Assembly: GCA_963546405.1 (NCBI GenBank)
Contig: CAUUNL010000003.1
Span: forward strand, 1-52,619
Length of the DNA stretch: 52,619 nucleotides
Origin: Abiotrophia defectiva_A
Lineage (GTDB): Bacteria; Bacillota; Bacilli; Lactobacillales; Aerococcaceae
Direction: 5' to 3'
The position numbers and the translations under genes are program-made. Positions 8,756 to 17,102 of this stretch are shown in pieces. Numbering within the stretch: the stretch's first letter is position 1; every line of letters begins with the position of its first letter. Below the pieces are notes generated by a model, which did not search any database, was not told the DNA's origin, and worked only from the letters and a program-made list of their open reading frames with translations.

Positions 8756-9343
8756 ATGAAAAACATGCGATTGACACGTCAAGTATTACTGGCTATTTTA
8801 GGGGCCTGGGCAGTGGTTTTCCGACTGCTCGATTTTCCCTTGTTGCCATCGGCACCTTTTCTTAAGTTCGACTTTAGTGATGTGCCGGTCTTCATCGGGC
8901 TCTTGATTAATGGACCAATTGGGGCTGCAGTGGTAGCTTTCATCCGCGATTTCATTGAATATCTGCGTAAGGGAGGAGAAGCAGGGATTCCGCTAGGGGT
9001 CAGCATGAGTTTCATTGGCACCATGACCATGATGTTGATGCTACATTTTTACCTGCGTCGCAAGAAGGGCACATGGCAACTTAAGCAGATTGTGCTCACA
9101 TGTGCCAGCTTGGCTGTTAGCTTGACTTTTATTATGAGCTTGCTCAATTATTACATTGCGCTTCCTATCTATGTAGAGGTCATGCATTGGCCAATCAAAA
9201 ATATGATGGAAATGGTCTTAGTAGCCATTGTGCCATTTAACTTACTTAAGGGAGCTATCTTAGGGATTCTCTTGTCCTTGGTTTACAACCAATTCAAGGC
9301 ATATCTGATTAAGAGAAGCTTCTTGCTAGCGAACTACCAATAA
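8756..9343 (+). CDS. ribU: Riboflavin ECF transporter S component RibU
   Basis: Substrate-binding membrane subunit for riboflavin, working with an EcfA-EcfA'-EcfT module encoded elsewhere. 195 residues and about six hydrophobic helices; the family signature is visible in FLKFDFSDVPVFIGLLINGPIGAAVVAFIRD. ATG 8756 follows AAAGGAGGAATATCT; the reading frame is open upstream but that part lies in the riboswitch terminator. Control by the FMN riboswitch directly supports the substrate. Ends before a bidirectional terminator shared with the ferredoxin gene. Confidence 0.96.
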   Translation: MKNMRLTRQVLLAILGAWAVVFRLLDFPLLPSAPFLKFDFSDVPVFIGLLINGPIGAAVVAFIRDFIEYLRKGGEAGIPLGVSMSFIGTMTMMLMLHFYLRRKKGTWQLKQIVLTCASLAVSLTFIMSLLNYYIALPIYVEVMHWPIKNMMEMVLVAIVPFNLLKGAILGILLSLVYNQFKAYLIKRSFLLANYQ

Positions 9344-9350
9344 GAAGGAA

Positions 9351-9380
9351 AATGACCGGGACTAGTCCCGGTCATTATTT
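9351..9380. terminator. Bidirectional terminator between ribU and ferredoxin
   Basis: A perfect 26-base palindrome (9351-9376) with stem AATGACCGGGAC and a CTAG-centred loop. It is followed by ATTTAT on the plus strand and by TTCCTTCTTA on the minus strand. It serves converging genes. Confidence 0.85.
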
Positions 9381-9392
9381 ATGTGCTTATAC

Positions 9393-9605
9393 TTAGTGTG
9401 AAGTTGCAGAGGTATCGTCTACTTCCTCGATCGCTCGAGTTGGACAATCGAAGATAGCAGAACGCGCTAAAAGCTGTGCTTGCTCAGTGGCATCTTCTTG
9501 CACAAAAGCAATCCCATCGTCTTCACAATCAAAAACTTGTGGGTAATTGAGATAACACTTACCACAAGCAATGCATTTTTCTGATTGAATAATTAACTTA
9601 GACAT
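9393..9605 (-). CDS. Small [4Fe-4S] ferredoxin
   Basis: Soluble low-potential electron carrier, 70 residues. Cluster ligands are visible as C11, C14, C17 (CIACGKC) and C54 (FDCPTRAI), the single-cluster pattern of the Bacillus-type Fer; C27 is an extra cysteine. The protein is acidic. The start follows AAAGGAGGATTTAGC on the minus strand. The order ribU-fer-LysM protein matches fmnP-fer-ypbF-ypbE in Bacillus. The redox partner is not known from the context. Confidence 0.92.
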   Translation of the reverse strand: MSKLIIQSEKCIACGKCYLNYPQVFDCEDDGIAFVQEDATEQAQLLARSAIFDCPTRAIEEVDDTSATSH

Positions 9606-9796
9606 GCTAAATCCTCCTTTTATGTTACAGAAGTATTACAGCGACTTATCAAATTCGTATAAAAGCGTTTACTTCCACTGTATTTTTAGCACAGGTCGCT
9701 TAGAATATGGTACTATAAATTAGTAAATACTAATATGTGCAACATGTGCCCCTCACGGATCTAGTCACATTGTATCATATTTTAGGAGGAATTTTG

Positions 9797-10474
9797 ATGT
9801 CTGAAGAACAAAAATCAAATTTCGATCAAGAGAATTTGAATGAATCATCAAATCAATCATCGGAAACGTCAAGCAGATTTAGAATGCCTTGGAACAACAA
9901 ATTTGGTGAAGACGAAAACTTAAAAAACCGCCAATATTCACGATCAGCTCGTAACCAACCAGAACGTGAGGCAACTACCTTATCCAAGGTCTTGCTCTTT
10001 ATGGTTATCTGCGTATGTATTGTACCATTTATCCTCTTCTTCTGGGTAAATGCGTCACGTCCACAGAATCCATCACCACGGACTGCTTCACAAGTATCAA
10101 TCTCTCGTGCCGAAAGTTCAAGTGCAAGCTCTAGCAGCACTAGTGAATCTAGTTCTGCTGTTGCCTCAGCTTCAAGCATTGAGTCAAAAGCAAGTGAATC
10201 TGGTCAAGGCTTGAATAACCAGCAAGGTGAACAACCTAACCAAAACCAACAAGGCCACCAACAAGGCCAAAACCAGCAAGGCCAACAACAAGGTCAAAAC
10301 CAACAAGGTCAGCAACAGCAAAACCAAGGTGGTACGACTTATGTGGTACAAGCAGGGGATTCCTGGTACCGGATTGCAGCCAATAATGGGGTTTCTCTAG
10401 ATGCCTTGTTAGCTGCTAATGGTGCGACGGTTGAAACAACCATCTTACCTGGTCAAACTATTGTTATCCCATAA
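9797..10474 (+). CDS. YpbE-like LysM domain membrane protein
   Basis: Predicted wall-facing, peptidoglycan-binding protein of unknown specific role. From the ATG at 9797 (after AGGAGGAATTTTG) it has 225 residues: a polar cytoplasmic part (1-61), one membrane helix (62-84), a Ser-rich stretch (about 101-136), a Gln/Gly/Asn-rich linker (about 137-178) and a C-terminal LysM (181-224, TYVVQAGDSWYRIAANNGVS). Reading upstream to 9737 would add residues with no ribosome site. YpbE-type LysM proteins occupy this place near fer and cmk in other Bacillota. It is the only gene between a long upstream gap and its own terminator. Confidence 0.85.
   Translation: MSEEQKSNFDQENLNESSNQSSETSSRFRMPWNNKFGEDENLKNRQYSRSARNQPEREATTLSKVLLFMVICVCIVPFILFFWVNASRPQNPSPRTASQVSISRAESSSASSSSTSESSSAVASASSIESKASESGQGLNNQQGEQPNQNQQGHQQGQNQQGQQQGQNQQGQQQQNQGGTTYVVQAGDSWYRIAANNGVSLDALLAANGATVETTILPGQTIVIP
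10210..10332 (+). repeat. Low-complexity CAA/GGT repeat coding for a QG-rich linker
   Basis: Imperfect tandem units such as AACCAGCAAGGCCAACAA and AACCAACAAGGTCAGCAA code for NQQGQQQ-type units in the LysM protein. Such tracts are prone to copy-number change. Confidence 0.7.
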
Positions 10475-10505
10475 AAAATTGAGAATTCCCTAGTTTTAGG
10501 GTAGA

Positions 10506-10537
10506 ATAGAGCTTAGGAAACTAAGCTCTATTTTTTT
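10506..10537 (+). terminator. Intrinsic terminator of the LysM gene
   Basis: ATAGAGCTTAG (10506-10516), GAAA loop, CTAAGCTCTAT (10521-10531), then T6. Confidence 0.95.
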
Positions 10538-10566
10538 GTAGAGAGATAGAAGAGGATGAAGCATAG

Positions 10567-11238
10567 ATGACACATTTGACAATCGCAATTGACGGGCCTG
10601 CTTCCTCAGGCAAGAGTACGGTCGCTAAGTTATTGGCTGGCCAATTAGGTATTACCTACATTGATACAGGAGCTATGTATCGTGCGGTTACCTTAGCGGC
10701 GCAGCGCCAAGGAGTGAGTGTAGAGGATCAGGCGGCCTTAGAGAACCTATTAGCCCAACTTGATTTGTCCTTCCGTCGCCAAGATGGAGTACAACACGTA
10801 TACCTAGGGGAGGAAGATGTCTCATCTGCTATTCGTAGTGTTGCGGTGACGCAAGCGGTCTCTGAAGTATCGGCTCAGCCCCAAGTTCGTGAGGCTTTGG
10901 TTGCCATGCAACAAGCCATGGCTGCCAAAGAATCCGTGGTAATGGACGGGCGGGACATTGGTACCGTGGTATTGCCTAATGCCAGCATTAAATTTTTCTT
11001 TGTCGCCGATGTAGCAGTTCGTGCTGCACGTCGTTATAAGGAAAACATTGAACGGGGCATGACCGATCAGACCTTGGCTGAAATTGAAGCGGATATTGAA
11101 GCGCGTGATCTCTATGATAGTACTCGTGAACACAGTCCGCTTAAACAGGCAGAAGATGCTATCTTAGTTGATACCAGCCATGAGACCTTGGATTCACTTT
11201 TGACCAAACTTACGGAGATGATTCAAAAGCGAATGTAA
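10567..11238 (+). CDS. cmk: Cytidylate kinase
   Basis: Phosphorylates (d)CMP to (d)CDP with ATP. 223 residues; P-loop GPASSGKSTVAKLLA near the N terminus, DTGAMYRA substrate segment, VMDGRDIGTVVLPNA and the lid/Arg region RRYKENIERG. The cmk-rpsA-der order is conserved in Bacillota. No strong ribosome site: the best is AGAGGATGAAGCATAG upstream of the ATG. Confidence 0.96.
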   Translation: MTHLTIAIDGPASSGKSTVAKLLAGQLGITYIDTGAMYRAVTLAAQRQGVSVEDQAALENLLAQLDLSFRRQDGVQHVYLGEEDVSSAIRSVAVTQAVSEVSAQPQVREALVAMQQAMAAKESVVMDGRDIGTVVLPNASIKFFFVADVAVRAARRYKENIERGMTDQTLAEIEADIEARDLYDSTREHSPLKQAEDAILVDTSHETLDSLLTKLTEMIQKRM

Positions 11239-11292
11239 GGCCTTAAAAACCAAGCAAAATTCGACTATTAAAGAATAAATTGCAATTATGAC

Positions 11293-11321
11293 TAGACTAA
11301 TCGGTTAGAATTTGATAAAAT
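11293..11321 (+). promoter_or_regulatory. Likely rpsA promoter
   Basis: Extended -10 TG-A-TAAAAT (hexamer 11316-11321) with a 17-base spacer from TAGACT (11293-11298). It gives a leader of about 70 bases before the rpsA ATG. Confidence 0.5.
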
Positions 11322-11396
11322 AGGTGCTAAGTAGGTTCACAAATCGTAAAAATTTTCTGAACAACGCTTGAGTATTGCCTTAGGAGGAACTGGTAG

Positions 11397-12650
11397 ATGA
11401 CAGAAACTGTAGAAAACCAACAATTACAAACAATGGAGGATGCTTTGGATAGCGTCTTAGACATCAAACCTGGTGATGTCGTAAAAGGGGACGTCTTGGC
11501 TTTTGAAGATAACCAAGTACGTGTCTCAATTAAAGAAAGTGGCGGTTTAGAAGGTGTAATTCCACGTCGTGAACTTTCAGCAAAACCATTCAACGAATTT
11601 ACTGAAGTGGTAAACATCGGTGACGAAGTTGAAGTAGTGGTTTTAAAACCAATCCGTGATAAAGAAAACGGGAACTTCTTACTCTCAAGAAAACGTCTTG
11701 AGTCTAAGAAAGTTTGGGCTGAGCTCAAAGAAAAATTCGATAACAAAGAAATCATCACAGCACCTGTTAAAGAAGCTGTTAAAGGTGGTTTAGTAGTAGA
11801 TTTAGGCTTACGCGCTTTCGTGCCAGCTTCTATGGTTGATTCTTTCTACGTAGAAGATCTCAAAGTATACGTAGGTCAAACCTTAGACTTTGTCATCGTT
11901 GAACTTGATGAAAAAGAAAACCGCTTAATCCTCTCTCACAAAGAAATCGCTGAACGCGAACGTGCAGAGAAACGTGCAGCTGCTTTAGCTAACTTGGTAG
12001 AAGGTTCTATCGTTGAAGGGACAGTTGCTCGCTTAACTAACTTCGGTGCTTTCGTTAACTTGGGCGATGTAGATGGTTTAGTTCACTTGAGCCGCATCTC
12101 TCACTCTCACATCCGCAAACCAGGCGATGTCTTGAACGTAGGCGACAAAGTAAATGTTAAAGTACTTTCAGTTAACCCAGAAGACGGCCGTGTATCCCTC
12201 TCTATCAAGGATACTTTAGAAGGTCCATGGGAAAACATCCAAGAAAAAGCTGGTGAAGGGACTGTCCTCAAAGGGACTGTTAAACGCTTGACTGACTTTG
12301 GTGCTTTCGTAGAAGTTTTACCTGGCGTAGAAGGTTTGGTTCACATTTCTCAAATCTCTCACGAGCACATTGCAACACCAGGTGAGAAATTACAAGAAGG
12401 TCAAGAAGTTGACGTGAAAGTATTGAGCGTTAACCCAGAAGACCAACGTTTATCATTGTCTATCAAGGCTTTGTTGGAACGTCCAGCACGCCCTGAAGGT
12501 GAAGTAAGCGACAAACCAAAACGCGAATCAAAACCACGTAAACCTAGAGCTAAAGCTGAACCAGCTCCTACCATCGTAGCAGAAGCTGAAGGTTTCACTT
12601 TAGGTGATGTGTTAGCTGGTGCTTTCGGCGACCTTAACACCGAAGAATAA
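11397..12650 (+). CDS. rpsA: 30S ribosomal protein S1 homologue (YpfD type)
   Basis: RNA-binding ribosome-associated protein with four S1 domains, starting at about residues 23, 108, 193 and 278. The third and fourth are closest to consensus (VEGTVARLTNFGAFVNLGDVDGLVH and LKGTVKRLTDFGAFVEVLPGVEGLVH). 417 residues, the short form found in Bacillota, not the six-domain E. coli form. A basic, proline-rich stretch (PKRESKPRKPRAKAEP) precedes an acidic C terminus. TAGGAGGAACTGGTAG precedes the ATG. Codon choice is strongly biased, as expected for high expression. Confidence 0.94.
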   Translation: MTETVENQQLQTMEDALDSVLDIKPGDVVKGDVLAFEDNQVRVSIKESGGLEGVIPRRELSAKPFNEFTEVVNIGDEVEVVVLKPIRDKENGNFLLSRKRLESKKVWAELKEKFDNKEIITAPVKEAVKGGLVVDLGLRAFVPASMVDSFYVEDLKVYVGQTLDFVIVELDEKENRLILSHKEIAERERAEKRAAALANLVEGSIVEGTVARLTNFGAFVNLGDVDGLVHLSRISHSHIRKPGDVLNVGDKVNVKVLSVNPEDGRVSLSIKDTLEGPWENIQEKAGEGTVLKGTVKRLTDFGAFVEVLPGVEGLVHISQISHEHIATPGEKLQEGQEVDVKVLSVNPEDQRLSLSIKALLERPARPEGEVSDKPKRESKPRKPRAKAEPAPTIVAEAEGFTLGDVLAGAFGDLNTEE

Positions 12651-12663
12651 GCCACTGTAACCA

Positions 12664-12695
12664 CGAAAGACTGGCCTGAGTGTCAGTCTTTTTCG
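12664..12695 (+). terminator. Intrinsic terminator of rpsA
   Basis: GAAAGACTG (12665-12673) pairs with CAGTCTTTTTC (from 12684), with the T run overlapping the 3' arm. Confidence 0.75.
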
Positions 12696-12727
12696 TGTCA
12701 TAAACCATAAATGAAGGAGGAGACCTT

Positions 12728-14041
12728 ATGTCCATGCCAACCGTGGCCCTCGTAGGCCGCCCAAATGTGGGAAAGTCCACAATATTTAACCGATTGGTGG
12801 GGGAGAGACTCTCCATTGTTGAAGATTATCCAGGGGTGACGCGTGACCGTATCTATGCGACGGGTAAATGGTTAGGCCGTGAATTCCGTGTCATTGATAC
12901 CGGTGGGATTGATATGATTGATGAGCCTCTTATGGATCAAGTGCGCTACCAAGCTGATATTGCCATGGAAGAGGCAGATGTCATTGTTTTCTTGACTAGC
13001 ATGCAAGAAGGTTTGACGGATGCAGATGAGGCCATCGCCCATCGCTTGCACCGAACTAATAAACCAGTTGTCCTGGCTGTCAATAAGGCAGATAACCCAG
13101 AAATGCGCCAAATGGTCTATGATTTTTATGCCTTGGGACACGGCGATCCCTATCCTATTTCTGGTTCCCATGGGACGGGTTTAGGGGATCTCTTGGATGC
13201 AGTGGTGAGCCATTTTCCAACAGACTTGGCTGAAGCTGAGGAAAAAGATGTCATCAAGTTCTGCTTTATTGGTCGTCCTAATGTCGGTAAGTCCAGTTTA
13301 GTTAACGCCATTCTTAAGGAAGAGCGGGTCATTGTCTCCAATATTGAAGGGACCACGCGTGAAGCAGTCGATACCCATTTCACAGATGAAGAGGGGACGC
13401 GCTATACCATGATTGACACTGCCGGTATTCGTAAGCGAGGCAAGGTCTACGAAAACACTGAAAAGTATTCAGTGCTGCGGGCTATGTCCGCCATTGAACG
13501 TTCCGATATTGTCTGCTTGGTTTTAGATGCTGAGACTGGGATTCGGGAACAAGATAAGAAGGTAGCCGGATATGCCTATGAGGCAGGCAAGGGCATGGTC
13601 ATTCTGGTCAATAAATGGGATGCAGTAGACAAGAGTGATAAACTCTTTGAGACCTTTACCAAGGAGATTCGTGCGCATTTCCAATATTTGACTTTTGCGC
13701 CAATCCTCTTCGTTAGTGCTCATACAGGCCAACGTCTTAATAAGTTACCTGAACTCTTGAAGACCATCTACGATAATCGTCACCGTCGCATTCAATCTTC
13801 AGTCTTGAACGATGTCTTAATGGATGCAGTCGCTATGAACCCAACCCCAACAGATAAAGGCCGTCGCCTCAAGATTTACTACTTAACTCAAGTGGCTGTC
13901 AACCCACCAACCTTCGTGGCTTTTGTTAATGATGTTGAGCTCATGCACTTCTCTTATGAGCGTTTCTTAGAGAACCAATTGCGTCAATCATTTTATTTTG
14001 AGGGAACCCCGATTAAATTGATTACGAGAGCGCGACAATAA
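12728..14041 (+). CDS. der: Ribosome biogenesis GTPase Der (EngA)
   Basis: Essential double-GTPase for 50S subunit maturation. 437 residues: G domain 1 (G1 GRPNVGKS, G3 DTGG, G4 NKAD), G domain 2 (G1 GRPNVGKS, G3 DTAG, G4 NKWD) and a C-terminal KH-like domain (LKIYYLTQVAVNPPTFVAFVND). ATG 12728 follows AAGGAGGAGACCTT; ATG 12734 is an alternative. It lies between rpsA and hup as in many Bacillota. Confidence 0.97.
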   Translation: MSMPTVALVGRPNVGKSTIFNRLVGERLSIVEDYPGVTRDRIYATGKWLGREFRVIDTGGIDMIDEPLMDQVRYQADIAMEEADVIVFLTSMQEGLTDADEAIAHRLHRTNKPVVLAVNKADNPEMRQMVYDFYALGHGDPYPISGSHGTGLGDLLDAVVSHFPTDLAEAEEKDVIKFCFIGRPNVGKSSLVNAILKEERVIVSNIEGTTREAVDTHFTDEEGTRYTMIDTAGIRKRGKVYENTEKYSVLRAMSAIERSDIVCLVLDAETGIREQDKKVAGYAYEAGKGMVILVNKWDAVDKSDKLFETFTKEIRAHFQYLTFAPILFVSAHTGQRLNKLPELLKTIYDNRHRRIQSSVLNDVLMDAVAMNPTPTDKGRRLKIYYLTQVAVNPPTFVAFVNDVELMHFSYERFLENQLRQSFYFEGTPIKLITRARQ

Positions 14042-14178
14042 GGCGAAAAGTGCTAAAAAATCAAATTTTAAAGGGCGAATCTATTGTATTAAAGCCTATT
14101 ATGTGGTAATCTATACAAGAAATAGCAATCTGCTATGGAAAAACGCGTAACCACGCATACTTTAGGAGGAGTTTTATT

Positions 14179-14454
14179 ATGGCAAACAAAGCTGAATTAG
14201 TAGAAAAAGTAGCAGCTAAAACTAACTTAACTAAGAAAGATGTAACAGCAACTGTTGAAGCGTTGTTCGAAACCATCCAAGAAACTTTATCAAAAGGTGA
14301 AAAAGTTCAAGTAATCGGCTTCGGTACTTTCGAAGTACGTGAACGTGCAGCTCGTAAAGGCCGCAACCCACAAACTGGTAAAGAAATCAAAATCGCTGCA
14401 AGCAAGGTTCCAGGTTTCAAAGCTGGTAAAGCCTTGAAAGACGCTGTTAAATAA
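14179..14454 (+). CDS. hup: HU-family DNA-binding protein
   Basis: Histone-like nucleoid protein, 91 residues. Family signature GFGTFEVRERAARKGRNPQTGKEIKI forms the DNA-binding beta arm with the conserved NP turn. TTTAGGAGG precedes the ATG. Codon use is highly biased, like rpsA. A 137-base gap to der probably contains its own promoter, but I could not place a convincing pair of hexamers. Confidence 0.97.
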   Translation: MANKAELVEKVAAKTNLTKKDVTATVEALFETIQETLSKGEKVQVIGFGTFEVRERAARKGRNPQTGKEIKIAASKVPGFKAGKALKDAVK

Positions 14455-14479
14455 TAACAGTCATTCATAAGTAAGTAAC

Positions 14480-14513
14480 AGAGGTTGAAACTTAGCTTTC
14501 AGCCTCTTTTTTT
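14480..14513 (+). terminator. Intrinsic terminator of hup
   Basis: AGAGGTTGAAA (14480-14490) pairs with TTTCAGCCTCT (14497-14507) with one G-U, then T6. Confidence 0.93.
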
Positions 14514-14540
14514 GCTTAGGGCAAGTGACTTGATAGTAAA

Positions 14541-14569
14541 AAGGACCTGGGAGTTTAACCCAGGTTCCT
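14541..14569 (-). terminator. Terminator of the histidine phosphatase gene
   Basis: On the minus strand AGGAACCTGGG and CCCAGGTCCT pair with one bulge and are followed by TTTTTACT. It faces the hup terminator. Confidence 0.85.
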
Positions 14570-14581
14570 AGTTATTTTATG

Positions 14582-15277
14582 CTACAAAAGCTCCATGACA
14601 TCCACCATGTCTTTAAAGTGCTCAGTCTGATTATAGGCAATGAGCTGGAATTGGCCATGTAGGTATTTAACGGTTGTTACGGAGGCATTGGCTAAGGGTT
14701 CGCCTAACTCGAAATCCGCTACTAGACCATGGATGAGGTTCTGAATGGTGAGGCCATGACAGACTACCAAAATTGTCTGGTCGCTGCCAGCATGACGATT
14801 TAAGAGTTCTAAGAGGCCTGTTTCGACACGTTGCCAGAATTCTAGATAGTTTTCTGCCAAGCCAGTTGGATCAGAGGCCTTCATCTTGTTCATAGTCGCC
14901 TCTACTTGGATGCCAGCATCACGTGGTAATCCCAATTCATGATTGGTTTCAGCAATCATGTCCCGCCAGACAGATTGTGCTTCAAGGCCTTCGTAATAGC
15001 CGAAGAAGACTTCACGGAATTCTGGCATGGGGGTAATGGTTAAATCTTGGCTATGGTGATTTTCTTCTAATAAAATCTGAGCCGTTTTGATGGTCCGACC
15101 CAAATCGCTCGTATAGACAGCATCGAACTTGACGTCCGCAAGTCCACGGCCTGATTGGTGGACAATTTCCAAGCCTTCTGGGGTCAAAGGGGCATCAGCC
15201 CAGCCTTGGAAACGTCCCAAACGATTGAGATAGGTTTCGCCATGTCTGACGAAGTAGAAAGTAACACCTTTAGTCAT
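14582..15277 (-). CDS. Histidine phosphatase family protein (phosphoglycerate mutase-like)
   Basis: Phosphohydrolase or mutase of the histidine phosphatase superfamily, 231 residues. Catalytic FYFVRHGETYLN near the N terminus (RHG), second Arg in SDLGRT, acidic EFREVFFGYYEG and the second His in VVCHGLTI. Such single-domain members next to housekeeping genes are usually broad phosphatases (GpmB or CobC-like), so I do not name a substrate. AAGGAGGCTATCCA precedes the start. It is transcribed alone, convergent with hup. Confidence 0.87.
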   Translation of the reverse strand: MTKGVTFYFVRHGETYLNRLGRFQGWADAPLTPEGLEIVHQSGRGLADVKFDAVYTSDLGRTIKTAQILLEENHHSQDLTITPMPEFREVFFGYYEGLEAQSVWRDMIAETNHELGLPRDAGIQVEATMNKMKASDPTGLAENYLEFWQRVETGLLELLNRHAGSDQTILVVCHGLTIQNLIHGLVADFELGEPLANASVTTVKYLHGQFQLIAYNQTEHFKDMVDVMELL

Positions 15278-15306
15278 TGGATAGCCTCCTTATCTTATAC
15301 AGTTTC

Positions 15307-15335
15307 ATTATATCATTCTGACTCCCGACTGTCAT
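15307..15335 (-). promoter_or_regulatory. Promoter of the histidine phosphatase gene
   Basis: On the minus strand ATGACA (15330-15335), a 17-base spacer, TG-A-TATAAT with the hexamer at 15307-15312. Confidence 0.8.
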
Positions 15336-15502
15336 CTGAGGTTATGTTTTTTGCTTATAACCAACTATAGGAATAAAATCATCTAAAAGACTTGGCCAGT
15401 AAGTGCATTTTAGGCCAAAATGTGGTAACCTTAATATTGTCTATTCTACTTTGCAAAATGCAGAGAACTATTCAACTATAAACAACAAGGGAATGATTAT
15501 TA

Positions 15503-16699
15503 ATGAGAACAGTGAGACGCCTGAATAACCATTCAGAGTCGCGCATTGATTATGGGATTATCCTGAACGTCATGATTTTGGCCATTATTGGGTTAGCGAG
15601 CCTTTATGCCACCACCGTCATGATTGAGAACAAATCCATTTTGCCGACACTCTACCATGCCCTCTGGTACTGTATTGGGGCCATTGCTATTTTAGTGGCT
15701 ATTCAATTTGATAGTGAGCAATATTGGAAGCTATCTACAATCTTTTATGGAGTGGGGCTGGTCCTCTTGATTGCCGTCCTCTTCTTCCACGACCGAGGGT
15801 TAGCTGCCGATACAGGGGCACGTTCCTGGTTCCGCTTAGGACCGATTAGTTTCCAACCTTCGGAAATTTTTAAGATTGCCTATATTGTCTTTATGGCTCG
15901 GATTATTACGGAACATAATAATGAATACACCAACCGTAGCATCAAAACAGACTGGTTACTACTAGGGAAAATTCTTCTATTTGCTGCCCCGGCACTTTTC
16001 TTGATTCAACGTCAAAATGACTTGGGGACCAACTTAGTCTTGCTAGCTATTACTGCGGGCATGGTGTTAATGTCAGGTATTTCTTGGAAAATTCTATTAC
16101 CCATTACCTTAATCGTCACCATTGTAGGGGGGACGCTCATTTACTTAGCTGCCTTCCAACGTGATTTCTTGCTGAGTACGGGATTAGTTCGACCTTACCA
16201 AATTGCCCGGATTGACTCTTGGTTCCGTCCATTCGATGACACACGTGGGGATGCCTATCAGTTGGCTCAATCCATTAAGGCCATTGGATCAGGACAGTTA
16301 TCTGGTAAGGGATTTGGTATCTCTCAAGTACCTGTGCCAGTCCGTGAGTCTGACTTTATTTTTACAACCATTGGCGAAAACTTTGGTTTCATTGGGGCAG
16401 GGGTGCTACTCTTTGTCTACTTCATGTTAATTTACCAAATGGTGCAAACTTGCTTTGAGACTAAGAATGAATTCTACACCTATATTGCGACAGGTGTTAT
16501 CACTATGATTATGTTCCATATTTTAGAAAACATTGGGATGAATATTGGGCTCCTGCCTATTACAGGGATTCCGCTACCTTTCGTTTCGCAAGGGGGTTCT
16601 GCTCTCTTGGGGAATATGATAGGGATTGGCTTGATACTTTCCATGCGTTATCACCATCGTTCCTACATGTTCTCTAGCCAGAACGACTCGGAATTTTAA
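15503..16699 (+). CDS. rodA: SEDS glycosyltransferase RodA (FtsW/RodA/SpoVE family)
   Basis: Peptidoglycan polymerase of the elongation machinery, acting with a class B PBP. 398 residues with about ten membrane helices. Conserved family parts are seen: FQPSEIFKIAYIVFMAR, QNDLGTNLVLL, the extracellular loop SWFRPFDDTRGDAYQLAQSIKAIGSGQLSGKGFG and the C-terminal GIPLPFVSQGGSALLGNMIGIGL. RodA over FtsW is chosen because of the early loop and lack of nearby division genes; rodZ is present further on. The gcvH-like gene follows within 25 bases. Confidence 0.9.
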   Translation: MRTVRRLNNHSESRIDYGIILNVMILAIIGLASLYATTVMIENKSILPTLYHALWYCIGAIAILVAIQFDSEQYWKLSTIFYGVGLVLLIAVLFFHDRGLAADTGARSWFRLGPISFQPSEIFKIAYIVFMARIITEHNNEYTNRSIKTDWLLLGKILLFAAPALFLIQRQNDLGTNLVLLAITAGMVLMSGISWKILLPITLIVTIVGGTLIYLAAFQRDFLLSTGLVRPYQIARIDSWFRPFDDTRGDAYQLAQSIKAIGSGQLSGKGFGISQVPVPVRESDFIFTTIGENFGFIGAGVLLFVYFMLIYQMVQTCFETKNEFYTYIATGVITMIMFHILENIGMNIGLLPITGIPLPFVSQGGSALLGNMIGIGLILSMRYHHRSYMFSSQNDSEF

Positions 16700-16723
16700 T
16701 CGTTGAAGAAAGGATTAAGTACT

Positions 16724-17062
16724 ATGAAACGTTATGGCAATCAACTTTGGGTCCAAGTAGTTGGCCCTGACCGTTACCGTATCGGCATGACAGACCAGCT
16801 CCAATGTGATGCAGGCGATATCTCTTACGCCAATATCGCCCCACTAGGAGCATTAGATGTCGATGATACCCTCGTTAATTTAGAAGCTTCTAAGGCGGCC
16901 ATTGAGGTCGCTAGTCCCCTCAAAGGTCAAGTAGTAGCGCGAAATGAGGCGGCAGAAGCAAATCCTAGCCTCTTGGATTCTAAGAATCCGGCGGACCACT
17001 GGCTAATTGAATTAAGCCAAGTGGATACTCAGGCTTTTGAGGCGCTCGCAGAAGAGGAATAA
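16724..17062 (+). CDS. gcvH: GcvH-like lipoyl domain protein
   Basis: Small biotinyl/lipoyl-fold protein of the glycine cleavage H family, 112 residues. K57 in NLEASKAAIEVASPLKG aligns with the lipoylated Lys of GcvH (ESVKA motif); the C-terminal PADHWLIELSQVD matches the family GWLIKV region. ATG 16724 lies 9 bases after AAAGGA; a TTG at 16703 is less likely. It follows rodA closely. No glycine-cleavage T or P genes are visible, so a role as lipoyl carrier or relay for other lipoylated enzymes is an inference, not shown here. Confidence 0.8.
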   Translation: MKRYGNQLWVQVVGPDRYRIGMTDQLQCDAGDISYANIAPLGALDVDDTLVNLEASKAAIEVASPLKGQVVARNEAAEANPSLLDSKNPADHWLIELSQVDTQAFEALAEEE

Positions 17063-17102
17063 CCCCACTCACTAGCTCTATGGCTAGATATAGAAAGAAG
17101 GA

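Noticed and set aside
9853..10179. 108-codon open frame on the minus strand inside the LysM gene
   Set aside because: It is a by-product of the repeated Ser and Gln codons of the real gene and has no recognisable domain.
10210..10332. CRISPR-like repeat array
   Set aside because: Repeat units are short, imperfect, in frame, without unique spacers and inside a coding region.
11327..11758. 143-codon open frame on the minus strand inside rpsA
   Set aside because: It lies fully opposite a strongly coding, codon-biased gene, has no ribosome site and its product is Ser/Thr-rich shadow sequence.
14041..14178. hup promoter
   Set aside because: Candidate hexamers (TTGTAT, TATACA, GGTAAT) do not have acceptable spacing, so I do not report a position.
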